From JBKQHQ01 sp052148715 (GTDB taxonomy: Bacteria > Pseudomonadota > Alphaproteobacteria > Rhizobiales > Xanthobacteraceae): 64,000 nucleotides of DNA. Made by a program: the position numbers and the translations under genes. Numbering within the stretch: position 1 is the first letter of the stretch; the number at the start of each line of letters is the position of its first letter. Positions 25,544-34,843 of this stretch are shown piece after piece. The stretch lies in contig JBKQHQ010000081.1 of assembly GCA_052148715.1 (NCBI GenBank), positions 1-64,000 on the forward strand. The letters are read 5' to 3'. The notes beneath the pieces were generated by a model, which saw only the letters and a program-made list of their open reading frames with translations, was not told the origin of the DNA and did not search any database.

Positions 25544-27628
25544 CTATGCGGCGGTGCTTGCGCTGCCCAACACGGGCGCCTCTTCGTGCCACGTCGTCGA
25601 CAGGTCGTCCAGCAGTTGCAGAACCTTTTGGCTTGCGTCGTTCATCTCGGTGAGCGCGCGCAGCGCCGCCGGCATATCGCCTTGGGCATGCGCCGTGAGC
25701 ACCTTCTTGGCGCTCGCGTGGACGCGGGCGTGCGGCTCTGCCAAGTGGCGGAACGATGCCTGGCTCGTGATTTCCGGCAGCTGGAGGCCGTCGTACCATT
25801 TGCCGAGCCGGCAAGCGTGGTGGTCGGGAATCTCGCTTGCCGTCCATTGGCTGTGCCCCAGCAGCACGTCGATGACCCGCTTCTTGAACAGCACGTGGTC
25901 GATCTTTGCCATCTCGCACAGGGCGCGATGGGAGTCGGCCTTGAACCAGCTCTTGGCATTGTCGGAGAATCGGTCGTTGCTCCGCTGTAGCTTGGCAGTC
26001 ATTGCGGTCAGCAGTGTCTGGTTCTCGGTCGCGATCTTCGCGACGCCATCGATCGAGTGAGCGATTTCGGCACTCGCGTCCTTCTGCTGGCGCAGGATGT
26101 CGGCGACCCCCTGCATTCGGGCCGAGACTTTGCCGACCTGGGTGGTGATGAGGTCCATCGTGGAGGCCGCTGCCGCGATCGCCTCTTGGCCGTCGGTGAC
26201 CGCCGTCTTGGAGCGCTGCATCGTGGTCAATATCGCGTTCATCCCGCCGCGCAGCGAGGCGATCCGCTGGGTGATATCCTCGGTCGACTTCGACGTTTGA
26301 GTCGCGAGGCTCTTGACCTCGGTGGCGACGACCGCGAAGCCCTTGCCGGCCTCCCCGGCGCGGGCGGCCTCGATGGTGGCATTCAATGCAAGCAGGTTGG
26401 TCTGGCCGGCGATCGCCTCGATCACGTTGAGGATCTGGCCGATCTGCTCGGAGGCGCGGGCGAGTTCGTCGACGCCGTTCGAGGTCTCCTCGACCGCCGC
26501 CGCGATATTGAGGATCGCCGTGTTCACTTGCGCCACCGAATGTCTCCCTGTCGCGACGGTCTCGTCGGTCCCACGGGCATCGATCGCCGCGCCCTCGCTA
26601 TTGCGGGCGATTTCGTCGACCGAAGCGACCAACTGCGCCGCCGCCGCGGAGATGGTCTGCGCGCTCCCGGTGACGTTGGCGGTGTTGCTGCCCAGATAGG
26701 CGAGGTCGATCGCCACTTCGTTCACCTCGGCAACGGTGCCGGCCAGGTTCTTGAGGTTCTGGACGTGGATCTCGACCTCGCGCTCGGTCGCCGCCGCGCG
26801 CGCGGTTGCTGCCTTCTGCTCGGCTTCGACACCCGCCCGCTCGATCGCCTTGAGTTTGAACGCCTCGACCGCACCGGCCATGTCGCCGATCTCGTCGTTG
26901 CGGCCACGGCCCGGCAGGACGACATCGAACCGCCCGGCGGCGAGCTCCAGCATGGCCGCCGTCATGTTGCGAAGGGCGGATGACATCCCTCGTGCGAGGA
27001 CGGTCGACACCGCGACCGTGACAAGCAGGATGACCGCCGCCACAAGCAGCGCCTGCTTGACCACCGCCAATGTCTGTTGCCGCAGGTCGTCCACATAGGC
27101 TCCGGTGCCGATCACCCAGCCCCACGGCGCAAAACCCTGCACATAGGACAGCTTGGGTTGTGGCTTGTCGGCGCCCGGCTTCGGCCAATCGTACTTGACG
27201 ACGCCACCGCCGCTTCGCTCGACAACTTGCACGAACTCGACAAACGGTCGCACGCCTTTTGGAGCCTCCATGTCGGCGACGTCGCGGCCGTTGAGCTCGG
27301 GTTGCGTCGGGTGCATCACCATTCGGTGGTGCATGTCGTTGATCCAAAAGTAGCCGTCCGGCTCGTAGAGCAGGATCGCCAGGCGCGCCGCCGCGCGCTT
27401 CTGCGCCTCCTCGGTCGAGATCGTGCCGGCCTGCGCGGCCGCATGCTCGTCCTTGACGATGCGGACGGCGACCTCCGTGAGATGTCTGAGCTCGAGTTCC
27501 TTCTGATTCTCCAGCCAAAGACCCATCTGCTGGATCTCAACGATCACGAGCCCGATCAGTCCGACCAGGCACAAAGCGACGATCGCGTAGATCTTGCGGC
27601 CGATAGTGAGCCTGAAGTGTCGTCGCAT
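25544..27628 (-). CDS. Methyl-accepting chemotaxis protein with Cache and CZB domains
   Basis: A 694-residue chemoreceptor. Residues 13-33 are the first membrane helix, followed by a single Cache domain (LAILLYEPDGYFWINDMHHRM, then VKYDWPKPG and APWGWVIGTGAYVDD), a second helix near 190-212, a HAMP domain (ALRNMTAAMLELAAGRFD), and the signalling domain with the hairpin tip EAIAGQTNLLALNATIEAAR (about 440). The last ~120 residues are a CZB zinc-binding domain, shown by HRALCEMAKIDHVLFKKRV and DHHACRLGKWYDG, which in other receptors senses zinc or hypochlorite. Cache_2 domains often bind small organic acids. The ATG at 27628 is used because upstream codons precede the membrane helix without sense. 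Confidence 0.93.
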   Translation of the reverse strand: MRRHFRLTIGRKIYAIVALCLVGLIGLVIVEIQQMGLWLENQKELELRHLTEVAVRIVKDEHAAAQAGTISTEEAQKRAAARLAILLYEPDGYFWINDMHHRMVMHPTQPELNGRDVADMEAPKGVRPFVEFVQVVERSGGGVVKYDWPKPGADKPQPKLSYVQGFAPWGWVIGTGAYVDDLRQQTLAVVKQALLVAAVILLVTVAVSTVLARGMSSALRNMTAAMLELAAGRFDVVLPGRGRNDEIGDMAGAVEAFKLKAIERAGVEAEQKAATARAAATEREVEIHVQNLKNLAGTVAEVNEVAIDLAYLGSNTANVTGSAQTISAAAAQLVASVDEIARNSEGAAIDARGTDETVATGRHSVAQVNTAILNIAAAVEETSNGVDELARASEQIGQILNVIEAIAGQTNLLALNATIEAARAGEAGKGFAVVATEVKSLATQTSKSTEDITQRIASLRGGMNAILTTMQRSKTAVTDGQEAIAAAASTMDLITTQVGKVSARMQGVADILRQQKDASAEIAHSIDGVAKIATENQTLLTAMTAKLQRSNDRFSDNAKSWFKADSHRALCEMAKIDHVLFKKRVIDVLLGHSQWTASEIPDHHACRLGKWYDGLQLPEITSQASFRHLAEPHARVHASAKKVLTAHAQGDMPAALRALTEMNDASQKVLQLLDDLSTTWHEEAPVLGSASTAA

Positions 27629-28260
27629 GGGGTCTTCCTCGCGCGGGCGGTGTGATGGGGGCAATCTGCCGGCACGGTACGAACGATCCCCGTGGATACC
27701 GGGAGAAGAGGTCGAGCTGAACCATGCCTCAAAGAGGCGATAATGCTCATGAAACAACTTGGCTGGCCGCCGTTAATCGTTGGTTTCACTTTACGCTGGG
27801 ACGACTACGTACCCGGCATCGCTCGAGCGGAGAATCTGCCGTTGCGAGACAAGGGGCTGAGCCAAAATGGGGAATGCGGGACGAGACCCGAGGGGTCATG
27901 GGACCCGCGAATTGGTCAGCGGGGTGGGGAATTTTTCCGGAGCGTGAGGGCGTCGTGCATGCTCGGGCACTCGGCTGGCTGTGGGGTCTTCAAAGGGAGA
28001 TAAGATCGGTCCATAGTCCCATCTTCAAGCAAGGCGGGATCGCGCACTCGATCGCGCACGGGGATTTCAAATAGGCAAGAACGCCACAACCACGGCAATA
28101 ACGCGGAAGTATTCACCGCCACCGAATGCTCGGTCATATGTGAACGATCTCGGTCATCCAAGCTGGGCAACGTTCGGGTGGTGTGATAATGCTGCTTGCG
28201 GTAGAAGCAGAGGCAGGGGCCCTCGCTGAAATATCGGCAACGACCCACGGGAGGTACTTC
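27629..28260. other. 632-bp intergenic stretch
   Basis: No gene with recognisable domains. Several overlapping frames of 100 codons exist but lack ribosome-binding sites and family features. It contains the divergent promoters for the chemoreceptor and the DUF995-like gene. Confidence 0.35.
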
Positions 28261-28668
28261 ATGCGCGCACTCGAACGCTCGGCGGTCGCCGCTGCAGCTT
28301 CCTTTTGCCTGATCGGTATTGCGTCGGCGGCGGAGATGACTGGGGCCGAGATCAAGGAATTGATCTCGGGGAAGTCGGTCTATCAGGAACTGATAAATTC
28401 GATAACGGGCGCGTCAGGCCCGGGCGTCATCTACTACGACCCCAATGGCACCTTGTTGTACAAGACCCCGAAGGGTGAAATTTGGCACGGTACTTGGTCC
28501 ATTAAAGAGAACACAGCGTGTACCGACTGGAAAGAACGCCCCGGCAATCCGTGCACGAGATACGACAAACAGGGCGACACGATCACGACGTTCAACGTCG
28601 CCACCGGCCAGGTTCGTGCCAAGGTAACGAAGATCGTTGCCGGGAATGCGGAGAAGCTCGCTCCGTAA
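28261..28668 (+). CDS. Small exported protein, DUF995-like
   Basis: A 135-residue protein with a signal peptide (ERSAVAAAASFCLIGIASA, cut before AEMTGAEI). The mature part has GAEIKELISGKSVYQELINS, GVIYYDPNGTLLYKTPKG, HGTWSIKENTACTDW and NPCTRYDKQGDTITTF, resembling the DUF995 layout with a G-xW strand and a conserved cysteine pair. Ligand and function are unknown. The ATG at 28261 follows GGGAGG; the longer upstream frame is not used. Confidence 0.72.
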   Translation: MRALERSAVAAAASFCLIGIASAAEMTGAEIKELISGKSVYQELINSITGASGPGVIYYDPNGTLLYKTPKGEIWHGTWSIKENTACTDWKERPGNPCTRYDKQGDTITTFNVATGQVRAKVTKIVAGNAEKLAP

Positions 28669-28714
28669 TGCGATCACGCCGTCGGCAGGAATGAATTCCG
28701 CCGCCTTCGGCCCC

Positions 28715-28892
28715 GACAAGATTCGCAGCACGGGCAAATTCCCCTGTTGCGGCCGAGAGCCCCATCTTGTGCGCCGCTCGATTTTGCCCGTGCGGAGGGC
28801 CAAGCGTCGCGTGCGCACGGCGCGTGCCGCGCCTTTTGCGCACCCTACAGGATCTGATTCCGCGCGGCCCATTCGTGGGCCGCCGCCGCATC
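28715..28892. repeat. Dispersed ~178-bp intergenic repeat, copy 2
   Basis: It is similar along its length to 24334-24510 (see that entry). This copy ends about 24 bp from the 3' end of the molybdopterin oxidoreductase gene. Confidence 0.8.
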
Positions 28893-28915
28893 ATGCTCCG
28901 CTTGCCGCGCGTCTA

Positions 28916-31069
28916 TCACACCGCCGTCACCGGCCGCACCCACACGCGGTTGTCGTGCACGGCGGCGCCGCCGAAGGGCGCGATCGAGTCGGCTCCGGTC
29001 AGCGTGTTGATGCCGCGGCCGTCCTCGTAGGCGGTGTTGGGCCAGATCGATTCGGCGACCAGCACGCCGCGGCGCACGCCGGCGAATTGCCGCGCGTGCA
29101 GGCGCACCTGGCCGCGTCGATTGCCGAGCACGACCTTGGCGCCGTCGGCGATGCCGAGCGCGGCGGCGTCGTCCGGATGGATCATCACCTCCGGGCGCTT
29201 CTCGCGCCCGCGCGAGGTCGGCGTCTCGGTGAAGGTCGAGTTGAGGAAGCCGCGCGCCGGCGAGGTCGTCAGCCGGAAAGGATGCTCGGTGTCGGCCTCC
29301 TCGATCACGTTCCAATGGTCGGGCAGCGCCGGCATCTTCGCCGCCAGGCTGCCGCCGTGCTCGAGCTCGGGCGAGCGGGCGCGTGGAAACGGCACGTTCG
29401 CCCAATCCGGCTTGAAGCGGAACTTGCCGTCGGGCCAGGCAAAGCCGTCAAGGTAATGCGCGGTCGTGAAATCGGGCTGGCAATCGATCCAGCGGTTCGC
29501 CTCGAGCTCGGCGAGCGTGCCCCAGCCGGAGCGCTGCAGGGTCTGGTCGATCAGCTCGCGCGGCGTCATGGCAAAGCCCGGATGCGCGGCGCCGAGCCGC
29601 TTGGCCAGCGCGCAGACCACCTCGTGATTGTTGCGGCACTCGCCCGGCGGCTCGATCAGCTTCGGCCCGAGCAGAATGTATTGGCTGCCGCCGGCCTGAT
29701 AGACGTCGTCGTGCTCGAGGAACATGGTCGCTGGCAGCACCAGATCGGCGCGTCTTGCCGTGTCGGTCATGAACTGCTCGTGCACGCAGACAAAGAGATC
29801 CTCGCGGGCGAAGCCGCGCTTGACGGTGTCTTGATCGGGCGCGACCGAGAGCGGGTTGGTGTTCTGGATCAGCATGGCGGTGACCGGCGGACCGCCGCAG
29901 AGCGCGTCGGGGTCGGCGGTCAGCACCGCGCCGATGCGCGACTGGTCGAGCATGCGCACGGACGGGTCGCGCAGCTCGGCCCCCTCGATCAGGCTCTTGT
30001 CCCAGTGAAAGATCGCGCCGTTGTTGTGAAAGGCGCCGCCGCCCTCGTGGCGCCAGGCGCCGGTGACCGCGGCGATGCAGCTTGCCGCGTGCATGTTGGC
30101 GGTGCCGTTGCGCGAGCGGGAGAAGCCGTAGCCGAGCCGCAGGTAAGTGCGCTTGTTGTCGCCGATCAGCTTGGCGAAGGCCTCGATCGTCTCGACCGGG
30201 CACCCGGTGATCGGGGCCGCCCAAGCCGGATCGCGTGTTCGCACGTGCGCTTCGAGCTCGCGCGGCGCATCGGTGTAACGGTCGAGGTAGTCCCAGTCGG
30301 CCTTGCCGTCGCGGAACAAGCAATGCATGACCGCGCAAGCGAGCGCGCCGTCGGTGCCGGGCCGCACCAGCACCGCCAAATCGGCCTGCTGCATGGTGCC
30401 GTTCATGTAGACGTCGACCGCGACGATCTTGGCGCCGCGTTCCTTGCGCGCGCGCACGGCGTGGGTCATCACATTGACCTGGGTGTTCACCGCATTGGTG
30501 CCCCAGATCACGACCAGATCGGACTTGCCCATCTCGCGCGGATCGGGCCCGGCGAGCCGGCCGGTGCCGGCGATGAATCCGGTCCAGGCCGGGTTGACGC
30601 AGATGGTCGAGAAGAAGCCGGAATATTTTTTGGCGTGCCGCAAGCGGTTGATGCCGTCGCGCATCACGAGGCCCATGGTGCCGGCGTATTGATAGGGCCA
30701 CACCGCCTGGCTGCCGTGCCGCGCCTCGGCGCGCGCAAATTCCTCGGCGACCAGATCGAGCGCGTCGTCCCAGGAGATCGGCGAGAACTCGCCGCTGCCT
30801 TTGGCCCCTCTGCGCCGCAGCGGCTGCGTGAGCCGATCGGGGTGGTGCACCCGCTCGGCGTAACGCGCGACCTTGGCGCAGATCACGCCGGCCGTATAAG
30901 TGTTGTCCTCCGCGCCGCGAACTCGGCCGATGCGGCGCTCGTCGATCACCTCGACCTCGAGCGCGCAGGTGGACGGGCAATCATGCGGACAGGCCGAGGC
31001 CGCCGTGCGGATCGCTTGCGGCAATGGGCGGACGGTCTCGTTCATGCGCGGGTCGGCCGTTTCATTCAT
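28916..31069 (-). CDS. Molybdopterin oxidoreductase, single-subunit type
   Basis: A 717-residue DMSO-reductase family enzyme. The N-terminal [4Fe-4S] ligands are CPHDCPSTC (about residues 27-35) plus the later ICAKVARY cysteine; then ISWDDALDLVAEEF, the cofactor-binding VIWGTNAVNTQVNVM, QNTNPLSVAPD and LVLPATMFLEHDD, and the molybdopterin dinucleotide domain (IHPDDAAALGIADGAKVVLGNRRG). There is no TAT signal, so it is cytoplasmic. Start at 31069 because GGGGAAG precedes it. Its substrate is not evident; the divergent neighbour 31174 is an ACMSD-type amidohydrolase. Confidence 0.92.
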   Translation of the reverse strand: MNETADPRMNETVRPLPQAIRTAASACPHDCPSTCALEVEVIDERRIGRVRGAEDNTYTAGVICAKVARYAERVHHPDRLTQPLRRRGAKGSGEFSPISWDDALDLVAEEFARAEARHGSQAVWPYQYAGTMGLVMRDGINRLRHAKKYSGFFSTICVNPAWTGFIAGTGRLAGPDPREMGKSDLVVIWGTNAVNTQVNVMTHAVRARKERGAKIVAVDVYMNGTMQQADLAVLVRPGTDGALACAVMHCLFRDGKADWDYLDRYTDAPRELEAHVRTRDPAWAAPITGCPVETIEAFAKLIGDNKRTYLRLGYGFSRSRNGTANMHAASCIAAVTGAWRHEGGGAFHNNGAIFHWDKSLIEGAELRDPSVRMLDQSRIGAVLTADPDALCGGPPVTAMLIQNTNPLSVAPDQDTVKRGFAREDLFVCVHEQFMTDTARRADLVLPATMFLEHDDVYQAGGSQYILLGPKLIEPPGECRNNHEVVCALAKRLGAAHPGFAMTPRELIDQTLQRSGWGTLAELEANRWIDCQPDFTTAHYLDGFAWPDGKFRFKPDWANVPFPRARSPELEHGGSLAAKMPALPDHWNVIEEADTEHPFRLTTSPARGFLNSTFTETPTSRGREKRPEVMIHPDDAAALGIADGAKVVLGNRRGQVRLHARQFAGVRRGVLVAESIWPNTAYEDGRGINTLTGADSIAPFGGAAVHDNRVWVRPVTAV

Positions 31070-31173
31070 CTTCCCCAAGGTGCAAGGGAACAAGGTATAA
31101 TGCCTGCAAATCCGCCCGTCTGGAAGGGTTATAAATGGCCCCTGCTGGGTCAACAATCGCGGCGCAATGCTCT

Positions 31174-32142
31174 ATGAAAATTGACATTCACGGCCATTTC
31201 GTCGACGCGCACTATCTCGACGAGCTGCAGCGCGTCCTGCCGCTTCAGACCGAGAAGACCGGCGACGGCAAGATTCTGATGCGTCACCAAGGCTACACCA
31301 TCGCCTGGACGCGTCCCGACATGTTCGACATCGACCATCGGCTGCGCGAGATGGACCAAAAAGGCATCGACATGCGGGTGCTCACGGTGTCGACGCCGAG
31401 CGTCTATCCGTGGCGCGGGCAAGCGCAGGTCACTATCGCCCGCCACGTCAACGATAGGCTGGCGCAGGACTGCCGCGCCCATCCCGACCGCTTCATCGGC
31501 TTTGCCAGCCTGCCGCTGCACGACATCGAGGCCTCGCTCAAGGAGATCGACCGTGCCGTGGACGAGCTCGGCATGAAGGGGGTCGCGATCGGCTCCAATA
31601 TCGACGGACCGCCGCTCAACGATCCACGCTTCGAGCCGCTCTGGGCCAAGCTCGACGCCATGCGCCTGCCGGTATTCGAGCATCCGATGTTCCCCGCCGA
31701 CACCTCGCAGATGGGCGAGTTCGAGCTGCCGTTGCGCGTCGGGCTGATCTTCGACACCACGCTGGTCGCCGCGCGGCTGATCTATGGCGGCGTGTTCGAG
31801 CGCTACCCGAACTTCCCCTACATCATGGCCCACACCGGCGGGGCCACCATTTTGTTGTTCGAGCGGCTCGACAACGGCTACAAGCTGTTTCCAGATTGCC
31901 GCAAATACATCAGCCGATTGCCGAGCGAGTACGGCAAGAAGCTTTTTTACGACAGCTGCGCGTTCGGCGAGCCGGCGCTGATGTTGGCAATGGGCTCGGT
32001 CGGCTCCACGCAGATCTTGTTCGGTACCGACGACCCCTTCATCGGCGCCGACACCGCCCATGTCGAGCGCCTGCCGGTCTCCGCGGCCGACAAGGCCTTG
32101 ATCCTCGGCGGCAACGCGGCGCGGCTGTTGGGACTCAAATGA
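31174..32142 (+). CDS. Amidohydrolase family 2 (ACMSD-like) protein
   Basis: A 322-residue TIM-barrel protein with a full metal site: KIDIHGHFV (HxH), VFEHPMF, MAHTGGA and FGTDDPF. It contains FASLPLHDIEASLKEIDRAV and KGVAIGSNIDG, typical of the ACMSD/gamma-resorcylate decarboxylase group. An aromatic-acid decarboxylase role would suit the region, which later holds a transhydroxylase-type molybdoenzyme and an extradiol dioxygenase (inference). The gene diverges from the single-subunit molybdoenzyme with about 100 bp between. ATG at 31174 is used; the upstream frame is not needed. Confidence 0.86.
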   Translation: MKIDIHGHFVDAHYLDELQRVLPLQTEKTGDGKILMRHQGYTIAWTRPDMFDIDHRLREMDQKGIDMRVLTVSTPSVYPWRGQAQVTIARHVNDRLAQDCRAHPDRFIGFASLPLHDIEASLKEIDRAVDELGMKGVAIGSNIDGPPLNDPRFEPLWAKLDAMRLPVFEHPMFPADTSQMGEFELPLRVGLIFDTTLVAARLIYGGVFERYPNFPYIMAHTGGATILLFERLDNGYKLFPDCRKYISRLPSEYGKKLFYDSCAFGEPALMLAMGSVGSTQILFGTDDPFIGADTAHVERLPVSAADKALILGGNAARLLGLK

Positions 32143-32148
32143 CGCCCC

Positions 32149-33603
32149 TCATGTCGCGGCTGTGATGTACAGCTCCGGCCGGTCGACCGTCATTTCGGGG
32201 CCCGGGCGCAATGGAATGAGCGCCGTCGCCACCTCCAAAGATGGAAAGGCATGGCCCGCAGCCGGCCACGCCCTGACGCTGCCCAGGCCCGCCGGCAAAG
32301 TTAATTGTCGCCGCACGCCCCAGGCCAGAAGGCCGACGACGATCGCCGCGCCGAGCCCGAGCATCACCACCCGCGACGCTGCGGTTGCAGACGGCGCGCG
32401 CGCCGCCGACAGGGGTTCGAGGCCGGCCGGGTTGCCGGCGTTGGGCTGCGCCGTTGGCCAGGCGGCGAGATGGAGATCTTTTAGCTCGACCGACGCGGCG
32501 GTCCGCACAACGGTCACGACCGGCTCGGGCGTCTCTGGAGCTTGGTGTGCCGGCGCCGTGACCTCGAGCGGCTCGGGCGCGCTCTCACCCTTTGTTGCGC
32601 CAAGCGGCGCCGACATTTGTTTAGCTTCGGCAGGGTGGTTGCCCTCGGGCTGCACCAGCTGCCCGGCCGCGACAGCCTCTACGACGGCAACCGCCGGCTC
32701 GGGCGCGCTCTGCTCCGTATTCGCTGCGCCGGGCGGCGTCGCCATTTGTTTAGCTTCGGCAGGATTGCTGCCGTTGGGTTGCACCGGCGGCCCATCCGCG
32801 ACAGTCCCGACAACGACCGGATCGGGCGTGCTCTCAGCCACGTTTGCTGCGCTTGGCGACATCGGCATTGGTTTGACTTCGGCAGGATCGCCGCCCTCGG
32901 ATTGCACCGGCGGCCCGTCCGCGACAGTTCCGACGACGGCAACGACCGGCTCGGACGCGCTCGCAGCCGTGCTTGCTGCGCCCGGCGGCGGCGATATTGG
33001 TCCGGCTTCGGCGCCGTTGCTGGCGTTGGCTTGCACCGGTGGCCCGGCGGCGACATTGAGCTCCGTGGACTCGAGAGACGCGGCCGTCCGCGCGACCGCA
33101 ACAACCGGGTCGGGAGCCTCCGGAATTTGGCGTGCCGCCGGCGCAACGTCGACCGGATCGGCGACTCCCTCAGGTCTGTTTGCTGTGCGGACCGCGGCAG
33201 CGTCCGCGGAGCGAGGCGCCAGCGGCTGTGCGATCCGAACCTCTCGGGTATTTGCCGGGCGACCGCCCGCGACCTTCTCTTCCGGCCGCCCCTGCTTGAC
33301 CCCCGTGGGCGGCTCCTGCTTGACCGCCTTTTGCACCTTGACGCTCGGCGTCGCGACCGCCAATCGGCTTGCTTGCGGAAGCGGCGGCGCGGTTCGCGGC
33401 CCGCGCAATGCCGGTGTGGCTTGTTGTTTCGGTATGGCGGGCGCCGATGTCGCGGCCGGGTGCAAGAATGGATTGAGCTCGAGCGATGCGTCGTTCTGGC
33501 TGGCTTGCGTAATTAACGACTGGGCAATGGCGGACGTGTCGAGGAAGGCGAAAAACAACGTTGCACTGACAGCAAATACACGAGCACTCGTTCGGATACG
33601 CAT
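32149..33603 (-). CDS. Exported alanine/proline-rich repeat protein with C-terminal anchor
   Basis: A 484-residue protein with a signal peptide (RTSARVFAVSATLFFAFLDT, cut after AIA). From about residue 185 to 420 it has five degenerate repeats of about 41-53 residues, each built around P-E-P-V-V-x-V and then GPPVQ...N/GPAE...P.GAAN. A single transmembrane helix (VVMLGLGAAIVVGLLAWGV) lies near residue 430, followed by a 45-residue cytoplasmic or anchor tail. Low complexity points to a wall-spanning or flexible linker protein. I do not recognise it. The opposite strand is also open over most of its length, a product of the repetitive high-GC sequence. Confidence 0.65.
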   Translation of the reverse strand: MRIRTSARVFAVSATLFFAFLDTSAIAQSLITQASQNDASLELNPFLHPAATSAPAIPKQQATPALRGPRTAPPLPQASRLAVATPSVKVQKAVKQEPPTGVKQGRPEEKVAGGRPANTREVRIAQPLAPRSADAAAVRTANRPEGVADPVDVAPAARQIPEAPDPVVAVARTAASLESTELNVAAGPPVQANASNGAEAGPISPPPGAASTAASASEPVVAVVGTVADGPPVQSEGGDPAEVKPMPMSPSAANVAESTPDPVVVGTVADGPPVQPNGSNPAEAKQMATPPGAANTEQSAPEPAVAVVEAVAAGQLVQPEGNHPAEAKQMSAPLGATKGESAPEPLEVTAPAHQAPETPEPVVTVVRTAASVELKDLHLAAWPTAQPNAGNPAGLEPLSAARAPSATAASRVVMLGLGAAIVVGLLAWGVRRQLTLPAGLGSVRAWPAAGHAFPSLEVATALIPLRPGPEMTVDRPELYITAAT

Positions 33604-33904
33604 AACACCCCCTGCACCAAGAATTCCCCACACGACCCCGCAGCCTGGCGTGAAATCGCGCTCCGCTCGTTCGCCAGATGAGGTCGCCGGTAAAATAAAA
33701 CCACTCATCGACTCGCGTCAATCACGCGAGCGTCGAATCAAAATATCGTGACACCGAGCCGGCCTGGCCGCGGCTTCGATTGAGTCCTTCCGCGCTCGGC
33801 CGAGCTATTTTTTCAGAAGCAACGGAGGCGAACGAGAGGGCAGGAAGGACGGAAAGAAGCCGATACGGCGGAGCACACAATGAGGGCCACGATTGCCAGC
33901 GCTC
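33604..33904. other. Intergenic region upstream of the repeat protein and after the IclR gene
   Basis: About 300 bp with no supported gene. The promoter of the minus-strand repeat-protein gene should be here. No clear boxes or hairpins were seen. Confidence 0.35.
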
Positions 33905-34720
33905 TTATGCCTCGCCCGTTTTCCGTCGCTCGTCGTCGTTCCTCCGACCTCCGACCTCCAGCAGCCCTTGGTCGATCTCGCGACCGGCCGCCGCGACCAG
34001 CGTCGAGGCGTTAGCGACGAGCTGATTGGTGACATCGGCCAGTGGAACCGCAAGCCCGACGCTTCCAAGCACCTTGCCGCTCGGATCGAACACCGGCGCC
34101 GCGATGCCGACGCGGTCGCGATCGACCTCCGCGCGGGTGATGCAAATGCCGGCGGCGCGCATGCGGCGCAGGGTCAGCTTGATCGCCTCCCAGTCCGACC
34201 CGAGGCCCGAGGCGGCGATCTCGACCTGATGCTTGAGGACGAGCCAGCGCGCGGAACGCGACGACAGGTGCGCGAAAATAATCTTCGATGACGCCCCGCG
34301 AAACATCGGCATGGGTCGGCCGCGTTCATAGCCGACCGCATGGTCGATGTGGCCTTCCGATTCCTGATGCACGCACATCACCCGGTTGCGGTAGACGCGG
34401 CAAAGAAGGGCGACGCCAACATGGCCGGCTTGCGCCACGAGCTTTCGCATCACCGGTCCGGCGACCTTGATCAGCGGATCACCGATGCGAATCTGGCGAT
34501 CGAATTCGATGATCGCCGGCCCCAGCACATAGGCTCCGCCCGCATAGGGATCGAGCAATCCAATCCGGCACAGGCTGCGGAAGTAGCGATAGGCGGTGCT
34601 GACGGAGACGCCGACCTCGCTGGCGGCCGTCTCCACCGTCCATTCGGGCCGGTCGGGCGTAAACAGTTGCAGCACGGCGAGAAGCCGGTCGGCGGAGCTC
34701 GTGGAGACGCGCGGGGTCAT
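33905..34720 (-). CDS. IclR family transcriptional regulator
   Basis: A 271-residue regulator with an N-terminal winged helix (SADRLLAVLQLFTPDRP, then AASEVGVSVSTAYRYFRSL with the recognition helix near residues 35-50) and an IclR effector domain (LVAQAGHVGVALLCRVYRN to GLAVPLADVTNQLVANA). It contains GYERGRPMPMFRGASSKIIFAHL, the typical ligand-binding loop. IclR proteins commonly control aromatic catabolism. It begins at 34720 and overlaps the stop of a mini-ORF in an ATGA junction, in the same direction as a class II aldolase gene. It may control the nearby molybdoenzyme genes (inference). Confidence 0.9.
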   Translation of the reverse strand: MTPRVSTSSADRLLAVLQLFTPDRPEWTVETAASEVGVSVSTAYRYFRSLCRIGLLDPYAGGAYVLGPAIIEFDRQIRIGDPLIKVAGPVMRKLVAQAGHVGVALLCRVYRNRVMCVHQESEGHIDHAVGYERGRPMPMFRGASSKIIFAHLSSRSARWLVLKHQVEIAASGLGSDWEAIKLTLRRMRAAGICITRAEVDRDRVGIAAPVFDPSGKVLGSVGLAVPLADVTNQLVANASTLVAAAGREIDQGLLEVGGRRNDDERRKTGEA

Positions 34721-34842
34721 GCCTGTTGCCGATCGCGGCCGGCGATCTCCGCCTGCCAGCGCGCGACCTTGCGCTCCACCCAGCCAAGCAACGAATTCAA
34801 TCCGATCGCCATGGTCATCAGCAAGACGAGCGGCGCGAACAT
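34717..34842 (-). pseudogene. 41-codon remnant resembling an ABC permease C-terminus
   Basis: A mini-frame, MFAPLVLLMTMAIGLNSLLG followed by WVERKVARWQAE, between the aldolase stop (one base upstream) and the IclR start (ATGA overlap). A hydrophobic segment followed by ER-x3-xW resembles the last helix and tail of NrtB/SsuC-type permeases. It may be what remains after a transporter gene was deleted, kept as a junction between two co-transcribed genes; or it could be a real small membrane protein. Confidence 0.45.
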
Positions 34843-34843
34843 G

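Noticed and set aside
28637..31177. Plus-strand open frame of 846 codons opposite the molybdopterin oxidoreductase
   Set aside because: It is the shadow of the minus-strand gene in high-GC DNA; its translation has no recognisable motif, while the minus strand gives a complete molybdoenzyme.
32162..33751. Plus-strand open frame of 529 codons opposite the repeat protein
   Set aside because: The minus strand offers a signal peptide, repeats and a membrane anchor; the plus frame reads as low-complexity sequence without such signals.
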